A DNA stretch of 64,000 nucleotides from Deltaproteobacteria bacterium (GCA_021831785.1 JAKBMB010000007.1:236573-300572); one strand, 5' to 3'. Positions 9,784 through 18,918 are shown, counted from the stretch's first letter. The notes: generated from the letters alone by a model not told the origin. Program-made: numbers and translations.

Positions 9784-10091
9784 GCAAGTTCGAGATCGGC
9801 GATCGGGTCACCGTCCGCAACCTGCCGGCCTTGTTCCACACCCGCACCCAGGGCTACACACGGGGTCACACCGGTGTCGTGGTAGGGCTGCGGCCCAAGT
9901 GGGTCATCCCCGAGGACGAGGCGTGGGGTCGCTACGAAGGGCGCCGGGAGCCTTTCTACATGGTCCGTTTCAACCAGCGCGAGCTGTGGCCCGACTACGG
10001 CGGGGCCGTTATCGACACTTTGGAGACAGAGTTCTCCGAGCGCTGGCTCGAATCCGCCGCTGCGGAGAACACCGCGGGGAAGACTCCCTAA
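9780..10091 (+). CDS. scnA: Thiocyanate hydrolase alpha-like subunit (C-terminal half of nitrile hydratase beta)
   Basis: The 103-residue product begins MSKFEIGDRVTVRNLPALFH and contains TRTQGYTRGHTGVVVGLRPKW, then PFYMVRFNQRELWPDYGG and a C-terminal FSERWLE. This is the SH3-like barrel at the end of nitrile hydratase beta chains (GDrVrv...HtR.P.YvRGk.G.I......lYtVrF...eLWG), standing alone as in thiocyanate hydrolase alpha. Start ATG overlaps the previous stop (ATGA) and has GAGGAGG upstream, so the two halves are translationally coupled and probably made in equal amounts. It is expected to assemble with the neighbouring subunits around the metal-bearing gamma chain. Confidence 0.75.
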   Translation: MSKFEIGDRVTVRNLPALFHTRTQGYTRGHTGVVVGLRPKWVIPEDEAWGRYEGRREPFYMVRFNQRELWPDYGGAVIDTLETEFSERWLESAAAENTAGKTP

Positions 10092-10121
10092 CCAGGGCCA
10101 ACGCGATCAAGAGGTTGTTAT

Positions 10122-10817
10122 ATGAACACGTCACACCAACATACCGACGCGCACACGCCCATTGAGGGGCGCGATGAGGCCATTGAGTTCGAGATTCTGG
10201 AGACCGCCGTTCGCGAACTGTCCATCGCCAAGGGACTGTTCTCGGCTGAGGATCACCGCCGCTTCATGGAATGGTACGACAACATCGGCCCCACCGGCGG
10301 CGCCCGCGTAGTGGCCCGCGCCTGGGTCGATCCCCAGTTCAAGCAGCGGTTGCTCGCCGACGGCGTCGCTGCTTGCAAAGAGCTGGGAATCGACTGGATG
10401 GCGCCGACGGGCCACGGCACCCCCAGCGACTTCACCTGGCTGGTCGCGTGCGAGAACACGCCGAAGCTGCACAACGTTATCGTCTGCACGCTGTGCTCCT
10501 GTTACCCGAGGCCCTTGCTCGGACACTCGCCCGCCTGGTACGAGAGGCCGAACTATCGGCGCCGGGTAGTCCGCTGGCCGCGTCAGGTGCTGGCCGAGTT
10601 CGGCCTCATCATCCCGCCCGACGTCGAGATCCGCGTTCACGACTCGAACCAGAAAACGCGGTACATCGTTCTGCCCATGCGCCCCAGCGACACCGAAGGC
10701 TGGAGCGAAGAGAAACTCGCGACCATCGTTACCCGAGACACCATGATCGGCGTGGCCGTCCCCAGGATCGACTGGACCACCACGTCCACGCCCTCGGGGC
10801 AGGCACGCGCCGAATAG
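10122..10817 (+). CDS. scnC: Thiocyanate hydrolase gamma-like subunit / nitrile hydratase alpha (metal-binding)
   Basis: The 231-residue product carries the metal site VCTLCSCYPRP, with Cys122, Cys125 and Cys127. The VCTLCSC form (Thr after the first Cys) is that of cobalt-type nitrile hydratases and of thiocyanate hydrolase gamma, in which two of the cysteines are oxidised to sulfinic and sulfenic acids. Flanking conserved stretches are LLADGVAACKELGIDWMAPTG, shown in part, and RRVVRWPRQVLAEFGL and VRVHDS-like IRVHDSNQKTRYIVLPMRP. Start ATG at 10122 follows GAGG. The gene is 30 bases downstream of scnA-like. No activator gene (P47K/ScnG type) for cobalt insertion is adjacent. It could instead be a nitrile hydratase acting on organic nitriles. 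Confidence 0.85.
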   Translation: MNTSHQHTDAHTPIEGRDEAIEFEILETAVRELSIAKGLFSAEDHRRFMEWYDNIGPTGGARVVARAWVDPQFKQRLLADGVAACKELGIDWMAPTGHGTPSDFTWLVACENTPKLHNVIVCTLCSCYPRPLLGHSPAWYERPNYRRRVVRWPRQVLAEFGLIIPPDVEIRVHDSNQKTRYIVLPMRPSDTEGWSEEKLATIVTRDTMIGVAVPRIDWTTTSTPSGQARAE

Positions 10818-10830
10818 GGAGGGCTTAGGT

Positions 10831-12207
10831 TCAGCGCAAGTGATGCTTGGTCAGAAGGCGCCTTACGGTCTTGCGGTCCACTCCGGCCGCGCGCGCTGCC
10901 TGTGAAATGTTTCCGCCTTTGCTCCGTAGAATTTCAAGGATGTAGGCCGACTCAAGCTCGCTCATCCATCGCGCTTTAGCGTCCCTAAGCGTGAGCGCGC
11001 TGCTGCCAAGCGCCGGCAGAGCGTTTGTCGTCGCTTCGCGATCCCTAATGTGGCGGGGCAAGTCGGCAAGCGTAATGGTGTCGTTGTCCGCCAGCGCGCA
11101 GGCACGCTCGATCACGTTTTGCAGTTCGCGCACATTGCCTGGCCATGAATAGGACTCAAGCACTTCCAAGACGCCTGGCTCAAAGCCCCGTATCTTCCGC
11201 TCGCCGGCTTGCCCGTGCTTCCTGAGGAAAGCATGAGCGAGCAGGGCGACGTCCCCGGCGCGTTCGCGAAGTGGTGGCAGCGCTATGTCCACCACGTTCA
11301 AGCGATAGTAAAGCTCTTGGCGAAAACGGCCTTTTGAGCATAGCACATGCAGGTTGCGGTTGGTGGCGGAGACAACGCGGACATCGACGTCGATCGCGCG
11401 AGTACCGCCAACACGGCGAATTTCCCGTTCTTGCAGCGCGCGCAAAAGTTTTCCCTGTAAATTTAGCGATAGCTCGCCGATTTCATCCAGAAACACCGTG
11501 CCGTGATGGGCCATTTCGATAAGACCCATCTTCGTGCCAACCGCGCCGGTAAACGCCCCCTTGTCGTAGCCGAACAACTCCGACTCCAACAAATTCTCCG
11601 GCAGCGAGGCGCAATCGACCGCAACGAAAGCCTGGGCGGTGCGGGCGCTGTTGGCATGGACGGCGCGCGCGATCAATTCCTTGCCCGTTCCCGACTCGCC
11701 CAGAATCAGGATATTTGCCTCTGAACGCGCCGCTTTTCTCACCAGCTCCAGCACCTGCTGTAAGGCCGGGCTGCGCCCGATGATGTTTTCGAAACCGTAG
11801 GTGCCGCGCAACTGTTCCTTAAGGTGCTGGTTTTCCAGCGTAAGGCGACGCTGGTTGAGCGCCCGGCCGACGACCAGTTTGAGTTGGTCGATGGAAAATG
11901 GCTTGGCCAGATAGTCGAACGCGCCCCCCTTTACCGCGACCACTGCGGACTCAATCGTGGCAAAGGCCGTGATCACCACGACCGGACAGTTCGCGTCTAT
12001 AGCGCGCGCGCGATGAAGCAATTCCAACCCGTCCATCTCGGGCATTTTAAGGTCGGTTAGCAGCAGCGAAGGACGCTCCGTCTCGAGCAGTCGCAGCGCG
12101 TGTTTGGGGCTTGTCGTGCCGAGACATTCGTAACCCTCCCGCGCAAGTATGCGCCGGCAGTTTTCGAGCATGTCGGCTTCGTCGTCGACGATCAAAATGC
12201 GTTCCAC
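10831..12207 (-). CDS. Sigma-54-dependent response regulator (NtrC family)
   Basis: The 458-residue product has three parts. Residues 1-120 form a receiver domain (ILIVDDEADMLENCRR, phospho-acceptor Asp in LLLTDLKMPEMDG, Lys in YLAKPF). An AAA+ sigma-54 activation domain follows with Walker A GESGTGKELIARAVH, the sigma-54 contact loop ELFGYDKGAFTGAVG and Walker B GTVFLDEIGEL. The C-terminal Fis-type helix-turn-helix (ISQAARAAGVDRKTVRRLL) binds enhancer DNA. Start is GTG with a weak ribosome site. No histidine kinase gene is next to it; upstream is a decayed region. It converges on the scn-like operon with only 13 bases between the stops, so it need not control that operon, and no sigma-54 promoter was found there. 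Confidence 0.93.
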   Translation of the reverse strand: MERILIVDDEADMLENCRRILAREGYECLGTTSPKHALRLLETERPSLLLTDLKMPEMDGLELLHRARAIDANCPVVVITAFATIESAVVAVKGGAFDYLAKPFSIDQLKLVVGRALNQRRLTLENQHLKEQLRGTYGFENIIGRSPALQQVLELVRKAARSEANILILGESGTGKELIARAVHANSARTAQAFVAVDCASLPENLLESELFGYDKGAFTGAVGTKMGLIEMAHHGTVFLDEIGELSLNLQGKLLRALQEREIRRVGGTRAIDVDVRVVSATNRNLHVLCSKGRFRQELYYRLNVVDIALPPLRERAGDVALLAHAFLRKHGQAGERKIRGFEPGVLEVLESYSWPGNVRELQNVIERACALADNDTITLADLPRHIRDREATTNALPALGSSALTLRDAKARWMSELESAYILEILRSKGGNISQAARAAGVDRKTVRRLLTKHHLR

Positions 12208-12405
12208 TGTTGACCCGTTGCCGGGCGGTTCGACTTCGGCGATCGCCCGTAATCAACCAATAGGCTCATCGTCCTTTCACCCGACAGTCCGAGAGAGATA
12301 AGCCGCGGGTCGCCATTCGCGAAGTCCGCCGCCGGCTTCGGTTCGCGCTTGCCTCCTTTAGCGCTCAGCGCCGAGCTTAAATCGCAGCTTCATCAGCAAT
12401 CCGCG
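12208..12405. other. Intergenic region upstream of the sigma-54 regulator
   Basis: About 200 bases with no recognisable gene or regulatory motif. It leads from the regulator into the oxidase-like fragment. Confidence 0.4.
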
Positions 12406-12642
12406 CTAGAAGCCTTGAAACGGCTGCGCCACCAGTCGCGGCGGCAAATGACTGACCAAAAACGGCCCGTATATTACTGCGATTAGCGCGAACGACAGCG
12501 CAATCCAGTAGCTCAGACGATCCATCGCCGGTTGCCATCCGTGCAGGCCAGGCGGTTGAACCGTTTCGGTGAAAGGGATGTCGCGAACTTCTTTGCTTTT
12601 GCCGAACCAAACCGTCATTGCCAAGACGACGAAAAACAGCAC
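12406..12642 (-). pseudogene. C-terminal fragment resembling cytochrome c oxidase subunit I
   Basis: The frame gives GVGAVLFFVVLAMTVWFG (a membrane helix) if read a few codons upstream of the start. It continues as KEVRDIPFTETVQPPG, then MDRLSYWIALSFALIAVIYG with PFL, a second helix, and ends VAQPFQGF. The pattern of last-but-one helix, short polar linker with IPF, and a final helix ending in YGP is that of the C-terminal tail of b(o/a)3-type oxidase subunit I. No upstream part with haem or copper ligands was found in any frame, so this is most likely a gene remnant. It could also be a small unrelated two-helix membrane protein. Confidence 0.35.
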
Positions 12643-13220
12643 CGCGCCAACGCCCGGCCCCCTCGTGCTCTTTGCCTTTTCTCGACGCTCAGCGCGCCCC
12701 CACGCTGCGGCTCGATACCGCCGCCGATGCTGCTGCGAACAATGCCGCTGTCGCCGAAGTGTCCAGACAACAGCGACCGGCTAACAACTGGTCCCGTGCG
12801 TTTTTTACCCCAGCTACCATGATCGGTCCGGAAAAAGAGTATTTCAACCGTCGCCAAAGCCGATCGGCTTGTCGGAGCACCAACCCCGCGTGCTGATGTC
12901 CGCAACTCCAGCCAGACCAATAAGGGTAGCCCGTCATCACAAAAGTCGCCGGCTCGATCGCCGGACGCGGCGAGCTGGCATTTTTCATCGGGCACCGGCT
13001 GGCTCGCGCTGTTCGGCAAACACCCCGGTCCGCGTCTTAACCCTTTCCTCGCTCCTGCCCTCCTATGCCGGACTCGACAAGCATGCCGCAGGAAGGAAGC
13101 ATTTTTCGGACCGGTTATTTGGAGCTGCCCCCAAGCCTCTTCGGCGAGTCGTTCGGCGATTGGTGGGACATTCAGGGGACAATGTGGGGCATCGATTACC
13201 CAGTTGACGATCGCCGCGTT
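12643..13220. other. Decayed non-coding zone
   Basis: Frames here have low-complexity, unlikely compositions and no family signatures on either strand. Together with the truncated oxidase fragment and the repeat at 13221 it looks like a deletion scar with eroded genes. Confidence 0.45.
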
Positions 13221-13403
13221 CAGAGCCGGTGAATTTTCGGCAAGCTGCCGCATGCCGCCGTGGGCCGCACCCGATGTGTCTCTAGTGGGGCGGACCGCCG
13301 TGCCCGCCCGGTCGCCGGTGATTCATTGGCCGCGCGGGCGTGGCGCCCGCGCATCATGGCGAGCACCGCGGCCCCCCCACTACTCAAAAACTCACCAACT
13401 CTC
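13221..13403. repeat. Intergenic repeat family 1, copy A
   Basis: Left end CAGAGCCGGTGAATTTTCGG followed by CAAGCTGCCGCA; right end ACTACTCAAAAACTCACC followed by AACTCTC. The ends are imperfect inverted repeats of each other, sharing a GTGAATTTTTG core. The interior holds a GC-rich palindromic segment (GGCGGACCGCCGTGCCCGCC at about 13296) and extra GC-rich filler compared with the 83-bp copy C at 57188. It ends 188 bases from the copper ATPase stop. Confidence 0.75.
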
Positions 13404-13590
13404 GGTATGAAGCGGCAAAGGACCGAGGCTACTCTGCCGAGCTCGTGCAGTACACCGCAGATGCCGGCCCAAAGCAGCGGTCGGGGCAAGCGCCCTCGCG
13501 AGCTCGAGCGCGGGCGCCCGGCGCGACGCGCAGATGAAGCAGAGGTAAGCCCTGCGGGCAAAGGCGAGGCCAGCGAGCCGCCCGACCCGT
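13404..13590. other. Spacer between repeat copy A and the copper ATPase
   Basis: No gene or motif recognised. Confidence 0.4.
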
Positions 13591-16056
13591 CTATAGCTCG
13601 ACCCGGCGCAAGCGCAGCGCGTTGGTTACCACCGAGACCGAGCTTAGGCTCATCGCCAGTGCGGCGATAATCGGATTTAGGAGCAGGCCGAAAAACGGGT
13701 ACAGCACGCCAGCCGCGATTGGAACCCCGAGCGTGTTGTAAACAAAGGCGAAGAAGAGGTTCTGGCGAATATTTCGCATCGTGGCGCGGCTTAGCCGGCG
13801 CGCCTTGGCCAGCGCGCGCAGGTCGCCTTTGACCAGCGTCACCCCGGCGCTCTCCATCGCCACGTCGGTTCCGGTGCCCATCGCAATCCCGACGTGCGCC
13901 TGGGCCAGTGCGGGCGCATCGTTGATTCCGTCGCCGGCCATCGCCACGATTCGTCCCTGGGCCTGCAACCGCTTGACCACCAACGCCTTTTGCCCGGGAA
14001 GCACTTCGGCTTCCACTTCGGCGATGCCCAGCGCGTCGGCCACGGCCCGCGCGGTGATCCGGTTGTCGCCCGTCAGCATCACGACCGTGACCCCGTCCTC
14101 GCGTAATAGGCGCACGGCCTGAGCCGCCCGCTCTTTGATCGGGTCGGCGACGCTGAGGAGGCCGCCAGGCCGTCGGTCGATCGCGACCAACATGACCGTC
14201 TGTCCCTGACGGCGTCGGGCTTCGCCTTGCTCGCCCAACTGGCCGGTCTCGATGCCCAACTCACGCATCAAATCGTCGCTGCCCAGCGCGACCTCGTGTT
14301 GGTCAACGACAGCGACGACGCCCTTGCCGGCGAGCGCGCGAAAATCGCGTGCCGGCGCCACTTCTAGGCGCCGCTCGCTGGCCGCGGCGAGGATCGCGGC
14401 CGCCAGCGGATGCTCGCTGGCACGCTCCACGCCGGCCGCCAAGCGCAGCACCTCGGCTTCGCTGAACCCGGGATGAGCAATCACCGCCACCAGCCGCGGC
14501 TTGCCTTCGGTGACGGTGCCGGTTTTGTCGACCAACAGCGTGTCCACTTTCTCGAGCACCTCGAGCGCCTCGGCGTTCTTGATCAGCACGCCCTCGATGG
14601 CGCCACGCCCCACGCCGACCATAATCGACATCGGCGTTGCCAAGCCGAGCGCGCACGGGCAGGCGATTATCAGCACCGATACCGCCGCCGTCAGCGCGTA
14701 CGCCAGCCGCGGCTCGGGTCCCACCGCGCTCCACACGACGAACGCGATCGCCGCCGCGAGCAGCACGGCGGGGACGAAATAAGAGGAAACCACGTCGGCC
14801 AAGCGCTGGATCGGAGCACGGGTGCGCTGCGCCGCGATGACCATGCGCACAATCTGTGCGACGAAGGTCTCGCCGCCCACCTTCTGGGCGCGCATGACCA
14901 GCGTTCCGCTACCGTTTACGGTTCCCGCGACCAGCCGCTCGCCGGGGCTTTTTTCGACCGGAATCGGCTCCCCAGTGATCATCGACTCGTCAACCGCGCT
15001 CGCGCCTTCCAGCACCACCCCGTCGACGGGCACTTTTTCGCCCGGCCGCACGCGCAGCCGGTCGCCCACCTTGACGCTATCGATCGCGACATCCTCCTCG
15101 CGGCCGTCGTCGCGAACGATGCGGGCGGTCTTCGGCGCCAGTCCGAGCAAAGCCCTAACCGCGGCGCCGGTGCGGCTGCGGGCGCGCAGTTCGAGCACCT
15201 GGCCGAGCAGCACCAGCGCGGTGATTATCGCGGCGGCCTCGAAGTAAACCGGAACCGTCGCGCCCGCGCCGCGAAGCGAAGCCGGAAAGGCGCCGGGTAT
15301 CAGCGTCGCCGCCGCGCTGTAGACGTAAGCCACCCCCACGCCCAGCGCGATCAACGTAAACATGTTGAGACTACGGTTCACGATCGAGCGCCATGCTCGT
15401 TCGAAAAAGGGCCAGCCGCACCACAACACCACGGGTGTGGCCAGCACAAACTGCGCCCAGGTGATTAACTTCGGCCCCAGCGCGTGTTCCAGCGGCTGGC
15501 CTGGAATCAGACCGGACATGTCCAGAACGAAAACCGGCGCGGCGAGCGCGACGCTCGCCCAGAAGCGCCGGCTCATATCCCGAAGCTCTTCGCTGGGCTG
15601 CGCTTGGGCGCTGATCACCCGCGGCTCGAGCGCCATGGCGCAAATCGGACACAATCCGGGGCGATCACGCACTATCTCAAGATGCATCGGGCAGAAGTAC
15701 TCGGTGGTCTGCTCCACCAGTTCCGCGCCGGCCGGTTCAAGCGCCATACCGCACTTCGGGCAAGCAGCGGGCGCGCTCTGTCTGACCTCCGGATGCATCG
15801 GGCAGGTGTGCTCGACCGGCGGGCCGGACGGGCGTGATTCGGGCAGCGACTGCAAAGCGGCGGCATCCGCGCCGTCGGTCTCGCGATCACCCGCGTACTT
15901 GGCGGGCTCGGCCTTGAATCTCGCCAGACAGCGAGGGCCGCAGAAGTAAAAGCGCGTGCCCTGATACTCATGACTCAGGGCCTCGGGTCGAACCTTCACG
16001 CTCATCCCACAAACGGGATCCTTGGCGCTGCCGACGGCTTCGATATCCTCGCTCAT
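13591..16056 (-). CDS. copA: Copper-translocating P-type ATPase with YHS and CPMHP metal-binding repeats
   Basis: The 821-residue product exports copper (Cu+ or Ag+) from the cytoplasm at the cost of ATP. It opens with a YHS domain ([16 protein letters not shown]...[21 protein letters not shown]), then two heavy-metal-binding modules of the form [26 protein letters not shown] (given in part) instead of the usual HMA domain. The pump core has eight membrane segments, the CPC ion site [12 protein letters not shown], the phosphorylation site [11 protein letters not shown], the nucleotide-site SEHPLAAAI and the hinge [12 protein letters not shown] in helix 7 and MSLSSVSVV in helix 8 fit the P1B-1 monovalent copper class, like SilP-type pumps. 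It is a single gene, flanked by repeats and an oxidoreductase of the same orientation. Confidence 0.93.
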   Translation of the reverse strand: MSEDIEAVGSAKDPVCGMSVKVRPEALSHEYQGTRFYFCGPRCLARFKAEPAKYAGDRETDGADAAALQSLPESRPSGPPVEHTCPMHPEVRQSAPAACPKCGMALEPAGAELVEQTTEYFCPMHLEIVRDRPGLCPICAMALEPRVISAQAQPSEELRDMSRRFWASVALAAPVFVLDMSGLIPGQPLEHALGPKLITWAQFVLATPVVLWCGWPFFERAWRSIVNRSLNMFTLIALGVGVAYVYSAAATLIPGAFPASLRGAGATVPVYFEAAAIITALVLLGQVLELRARSRTGAAVRALLGLAPKTARIVRDDGREEDVAIDSVKVGDRLRVRPGEKVPVDGVVLEGASAVDESMITGEPIPVEKSPGERLVAGTVNGSGTLVMRAQKVGGETFVAQIVRMVIAAQRTRAPIQRLADVVSSYFVPAVLLAAAIAFVVWSAVGPEPRLAYALTAAVSVLIIACPCALGLATPMSIMVGVGRGAIEGVLIKNAEALEVLEKVDTLLVDKTGTVTEGKPRLVAVIAHPGFSEAEVLRLAAGVERASEHPLAAAILAAASERRLEVAPARDFRALAGKGVVAVVDQHEVALGSDDLMRELGIETGQLGEQGEARRRQGQTVMLVAIDRRPGGLLSVADPIKERAAQAVRLLREDGVTVVMLTGDNRITARAVADALGIAEVEAEVLPGQKALVVKRLQAQGRIVAMAGDGINDAPALAQAHVGIAMGTGTDVAMESAGVTLVKGDLRALAKARRLSRATMRNIRQNLFFAFVYNTLGVPIAAGVLYPFFGLLLNPIIAALAMSLSSVSVVTNALRLRRVEL

Positions 16057-16275
16057 GCCCTGCGGTGCTCCCCGACGCGCTCTCCTTAAGGCGACGTGTC
16101 GAACCGCCCGCGCTCGGCGCCGGGTGACTTCCTACGCGCCCGGCTCTTTTACCGCAATGCGGCGGCCTTAGCCTGGCGCCGTTGCAAGAAGCGCGGCGCG
16201 GCACCAGTAGTATTATTAGGGAAAGCGCGCTTTCTTTCCGCGCGATACGACTACGCCGGCCGCGCTGCCTCGGCG

Positions 16276-17136
16276 CTAAAGACGCGCAAGCACCTCGTCG
16301 CCAATTTTGTCTAGCGCCCTGGTGAGCCCGTCGCGGTCGTAGGCGGGCGGCGGGATCACCAGCCGCGCGACGCCTAGGTCCTGGCACTGTTTTACCGCAT
16401 CCAGCGACGCTCGCCCCATACAGCTAAGCTCGACTTTCGCCGGATCGCGGCCGGCTTTAAGGCATTCTTCTCTTGCCAGATGGTACAACTCGCGCAGCGC
16501 CTGCGGCTCGGAGCGAGCCGGGAAAAACCCGTCGCCCAATCGCCCGGCGCGTCGGGCGGCGGCGGGCGAATGACCGCCAATATGGATCGGCACGCCGGCG
16601 GGCTGCGCCGGGCGCGGCGAGCTGAAGACCGGACCGAAGGCGAAGTGCTTGCCGCTAAAGCTCGCCGGTGCCTCTCGCCATAGAGCGCGCAACGCCGCGA
16701 TCGCCTCGTCGGTGCGCTCCCCGCGGCGGCGAAAGTCGATGCCGAGGGCGTCGAATTCCTCCTTTAGCCATCCGCTCCCGACGCCGAGGATGAATCGGCC
16801 CCGCGACAAAACGTCCAGCGTCGCGGCCTCTTTGGCGACGTACAGCGGATGGCGCTGCGGCAAAATGACGATACCCGTGGCTAGCTTGATCCGCGAGGTG
16901 TGCGCCGCCATCCAGGTCAGCGAGACAAACGGGTCCGGAATCGGCACGTCGTCGCTGGCAGGCATCTTGCCCGACTTGGCGTAAGGATACGCCGAACTGT
17001 AGCCCTGCGGCACCACGACGTGCTCGACCGCCCACAAAGACTCAAAGCCGACCCGTTCGGCGCCCTGCGCCAGATGGGTCAAAAGATCGGGATCGGCTAA
17101 CGGCCCGCTGTTAGCGAACATTATGCCAAGTTTCAT
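16276..17136 (-). CDS. F420-dependent LLM-class oxidoreductase (TIGR03619-like)
   Basis: The 286-residue product belongs to the luciferase-like monooxygenase fold. It opens MKLGIMFANSGPLADPD and carries ERVGFESLWAVEHVVVPQGY and KLATGIVILPQRHPLYVAKE. GRFILGVGSGWLKEEFDALG is the glycine-rich segment that contacts the deazaflavin phosphate in F420-dependent members, and PIHIGGHSPAAARRAGRLGD follows. It presumably uses coenzyme F420 for hydride transfer; the substrate cannot be told. The length is that of the TIGR03619 type. A second oxidoreductase of the same superfamily is divergent from it, 310 bases away, so the two may share a control region. Confidence 0.9.
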   Translation of the reverse strand: MKLGIMFANSGPLADPDLLTHLAQGAERVGFESLWAVEHVVVPQGYSSAYPYAKSGKMPASDDVPIPDPFVSLTWMAAHTSRIKLATGIVILPQRHPLYVAKEAATLDVLSRGRFILGVGSGWLKEEFDALGIDFRRRGERTDEAIAALRALWREAPASFSGKHFAFGPVFSSPRPAQPAGVPIHIGGHSPAAARRAGRLGDGFFPARSEPQALRELYHLAREECLKAGRDPAKVELSCMGRASLDAVKQCQDLGVARLVIPPPAYDRDGLTRALDKIGDEVLARL

Positions 17137-17446
17137 CGTCTCCGGCTCCGGAAGCTTTACTGAACGTTTAATCTAGCTCGCCGCAGCAACAAGCGTAAGA
17201 GCGGCGTTCGGCGCGCCCCGCTTTTCGCGGAACGCCTGCGCGCCAACTTTTTCCGCGTCGGATCGAAACGCGTACGCGCCGCCGGCATAGCCAAGCGGCG
17301 GCTAATTTTCGCGGCGTCTTGCGCAAGGGTGGCGCCCATCACCATCGAGCGTGTATCTATACAGTATAGAGGTAACGGCCGGATACACTCGGTCGCGGTT
17401 CGCGACGCCGTTTATCGCCGGCGCGCGGGGAAAGATAAGGTGAGCT
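17137..17446. other. Divergent promoter region between two LLM oxidoreductases
   Basis: 310 bases separate the two divergent genes. It holds a 13-base palindrome (17357-17369). GGTGAG at 17439-17444 may serve the plus-strand gene. No small gene is supported. Confidence 0.55.
17357..17369. promoter_or_regulatory. Palindrome CTATACAGTATAG, possible operator
   Basis: Perfect inverted repeat of CTATAC around a single A, in the divergent intergenic region about 78 bases before the plus-strand start. It is AT-rich against a GC-rich background, as expected for a TetR- or GntR-type operator or a promoter element. No regulator gene is adjacent. Confidence 0.35.
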
Positions 17447-18322
17447 ATGGAAATAGGCAAACTGGGAGCATGGTTTTTTCTTGATTCGATGGGCGCTGAA
17501 GAGACCGCCGAGTTCGCGCGCACGGTTGAGCGGCTAGGGTACAGGGCGCTGTGGATTCCCGAGGCCGTGGGCCGCGAGCCGTTCGCTCACGCGGGCTATC
17601 TGCTGAGCAAGACCGAGCGCCTGGTCATCGCCACGGGAATCGCTAATATCTGGGCGCGCGACGCCATGACGATGGCGGCCGGAGCGAAAACGCTGGCCGA
17701 ACTTTCCGGCGGCCGCTTCGCCTTGGGCATCGGTGTAAGCCATGAACCTCTGGTCGCGCGCCTGCGCGGGCACGACTACAAAAAGCCCTACAGTTACATG
17801 CGCGAGTACGTCACCAAGATGAAAAGCGCGCTTTACAAGGCGGTCCCGCCCAAAGAAGACCCTCCGGTGCTGCTCGCCGCCCTGCATCCCAAGATGCTGC
17901 AACTGGCGGCGACCGAGGCGACCGGCACGCACACCTACTTCGTTCCGCCCGAGCATACCGCCAAGGCCCGCGCGATACTCGGTCCCAAGCCGTGGATTTG
18001 CGCCGAGCAAGCCGTCATTCTGGAGACGGACGCTCAGACCGCGCGGCGCGTTGCCCGCGAGTATATGAAGACCTACGTTCCGCGGCTGCCCAACTACACG
18101 CGCAATCTACAAAACCTGGGCTACGCCGATCACGACTTTGCCGATGGGTGCAGCGATCGACTGGTCGACGCGATCGTGGCTTGGGGAACCGCGGATAAAA
18201 TCCGCGGGCGAATCGAGGCCCACTACAAGGCCGGCGCAACGCATGTTTGCCTGCTGCCGTTGCGCTCCGACGGCAAGCCGCTGCCCGACCTCCGCGCGCT
18301 GGAAGCCTTGGCCGCGCGCTAG
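17447..18322 (+). CDS. F420-dependent LLM-class oxidoreductase (TIGR03620-like)
   Basis: The 291-residue product has the luciferase-like barrel: MEIGKLGAWFFLDSMGAEET, then RTVERLGYRALWIPEAVGRE, a segment typical of the TIGR03620 group. GGRFALGIGVSHEPLVARLR marks the phosphate-binding loop, and a C-terminal segment reads YKAGATHVCLLPLRSDGKPL. It is expected to reduce or oxidise an unknown substrate with coenzyme F420. It is divergent from a TIGR03619-like relative, and no gene for F420 biosynthesis is in this window. Many F420 users carry numerous paralogues of this superfamily, often tied to lipid or aromatic degradation, which suits the Rieske oxygenase and acyl-CoA carboxylase elsewhere in the window. 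Confidence 0.9.
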   Translation: MEIGKLGAWFFLDSMGAEETAEFARTVERLGYRALWIPEAVGREPFAHAGYLLSKTERLVIATGIANIWARDAMTMAAGAKTLAELSGGRFALGIGVSHEPLVARLRGHDYKKPYSYMREYVTKMKSALYKAVPPKEDPPVLLAALHPKMLQLAATEATGTHTYFVPPEHTAKARAILGPKPWICAEQAVILETDAQTARRVAREYMKTYVPRLPNYTRNLQNLGYADHDFADGCSDRLVDAIVAWGTADKIRGRIEAHYKAGATHVCLLPLRSDGKPLPDLRALEALAAR

Positions 18323-18506
18323 GTTGGTGAGTCATAAGTGCATTGAATAGTTCGGGCTCCTGGTGGCTAGCCCTCAGCATTGTCGGTTGAGCGCAGCATC
18401 GGCCGGCGCTGCTGCCTTACGTTCTACTCCTTCCCCCGCCGCCGGGAAGGTTGGGAAGGGGGCGGCGCGCAGCGCAGCGCTATTTCTACTCCCTCGCCCG
18501 CGAAGT

Positions 18507-18532
18507 GGGAGAGGGTTGGGGTGAAGGTGCTG
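18507..18532. repeat. Intergenic repeat family 2, partial copy
   Basis: GGGAGAGGGTTGGGGTGAAG followed by GTGCTG is nearly identical to the reverse complement of the left arm of the palindromic element at 26171. It lies between an oxidoreductase and the ferredoxin gene, next to a G/C-run segment at 18430-18475. Confidence 0.55.
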
Positions 18533-18561
18533 AGCCGTCGCGGCGGGTCAAAGGAGAGAGC

Positions 18562-18918
18562 TTACCCTTCGGGCAGGCCCCACTTGGCCTTGTTAGCGGC
18601 GACCTGCTCCGGAGTGGGCTTTTCTTCCTGCTCGAACGCCTTTACCTTGAAGTGGTCCATGTCGTCCATAATCTTGCGGTTGAGCTCGGTGTCGTCTTTG
18701 AACAGAGCGGGGACCGCCGGCTCCTCGAAAATCGCCTGCCACGGACATTCAGGCTCGCAAGCGCCGCAATCAATGCACTCGTCCGGATGGATATAAAGCT
18801 GGTTGGGGAAAGTTTGCTTGTCCTCGCCGACATATTCATAGATGCAGTCCACGGGACAGACGCTGACGCATCCGGTGTCCACACAGTCTCGGCAAAGCCG
18901 CGTAATCACCCAGGGCAT
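18562..18918 (-). CDS. Ferredoxin, 3Fe-4S/4Fe-4S type
   Basis: The 118-residue product opens with [20 protein letters not shown] and CPVDCIYEY, then [18 protein letters not shown]. These are two iron-sulfur motifs of the seven-iron FdxA type, followed by a long C-terminal tail ([20 protein letters not shown] and KAKWGLPEG) known from ferredoxins of actinobacteria and proteobacteria. It is a small soluble one-electron carrier, and a plausible partner for the Rieske oxygenase or other redox enzymes, though none is adjacent. Start ATG at 18918. The upstream 620 bases before fumC carry no protein gene. Confidence 0.93.
   Translation of the reverse strand: MPWVITRLCRDCVDTGCVSVCPVDCIYEYVGEDKQTFPNQLYIHPDECIDCGACEPECPWQAIFEEPAVPALFKDDTELNRKIMDDMDHFKVKAFEQEEKPTPEQVAANKAKWGLPEG

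Noticed and set aside
10122..10817. Iron-type nitrile hydratase alpha subunit
   Set aside because: The site reads VCTLCSC, the cobalt/thiocyanate-hydrolase form; iron enzymes have Ser at the Thr position, and the beta chain is split.
12615..13253. 212-codon minus-strand frame in the decayed zone
   Set aside because: No family signature, unlikely composition, overlaps the oxidase-like fragment in another frame and begins in the repeat.
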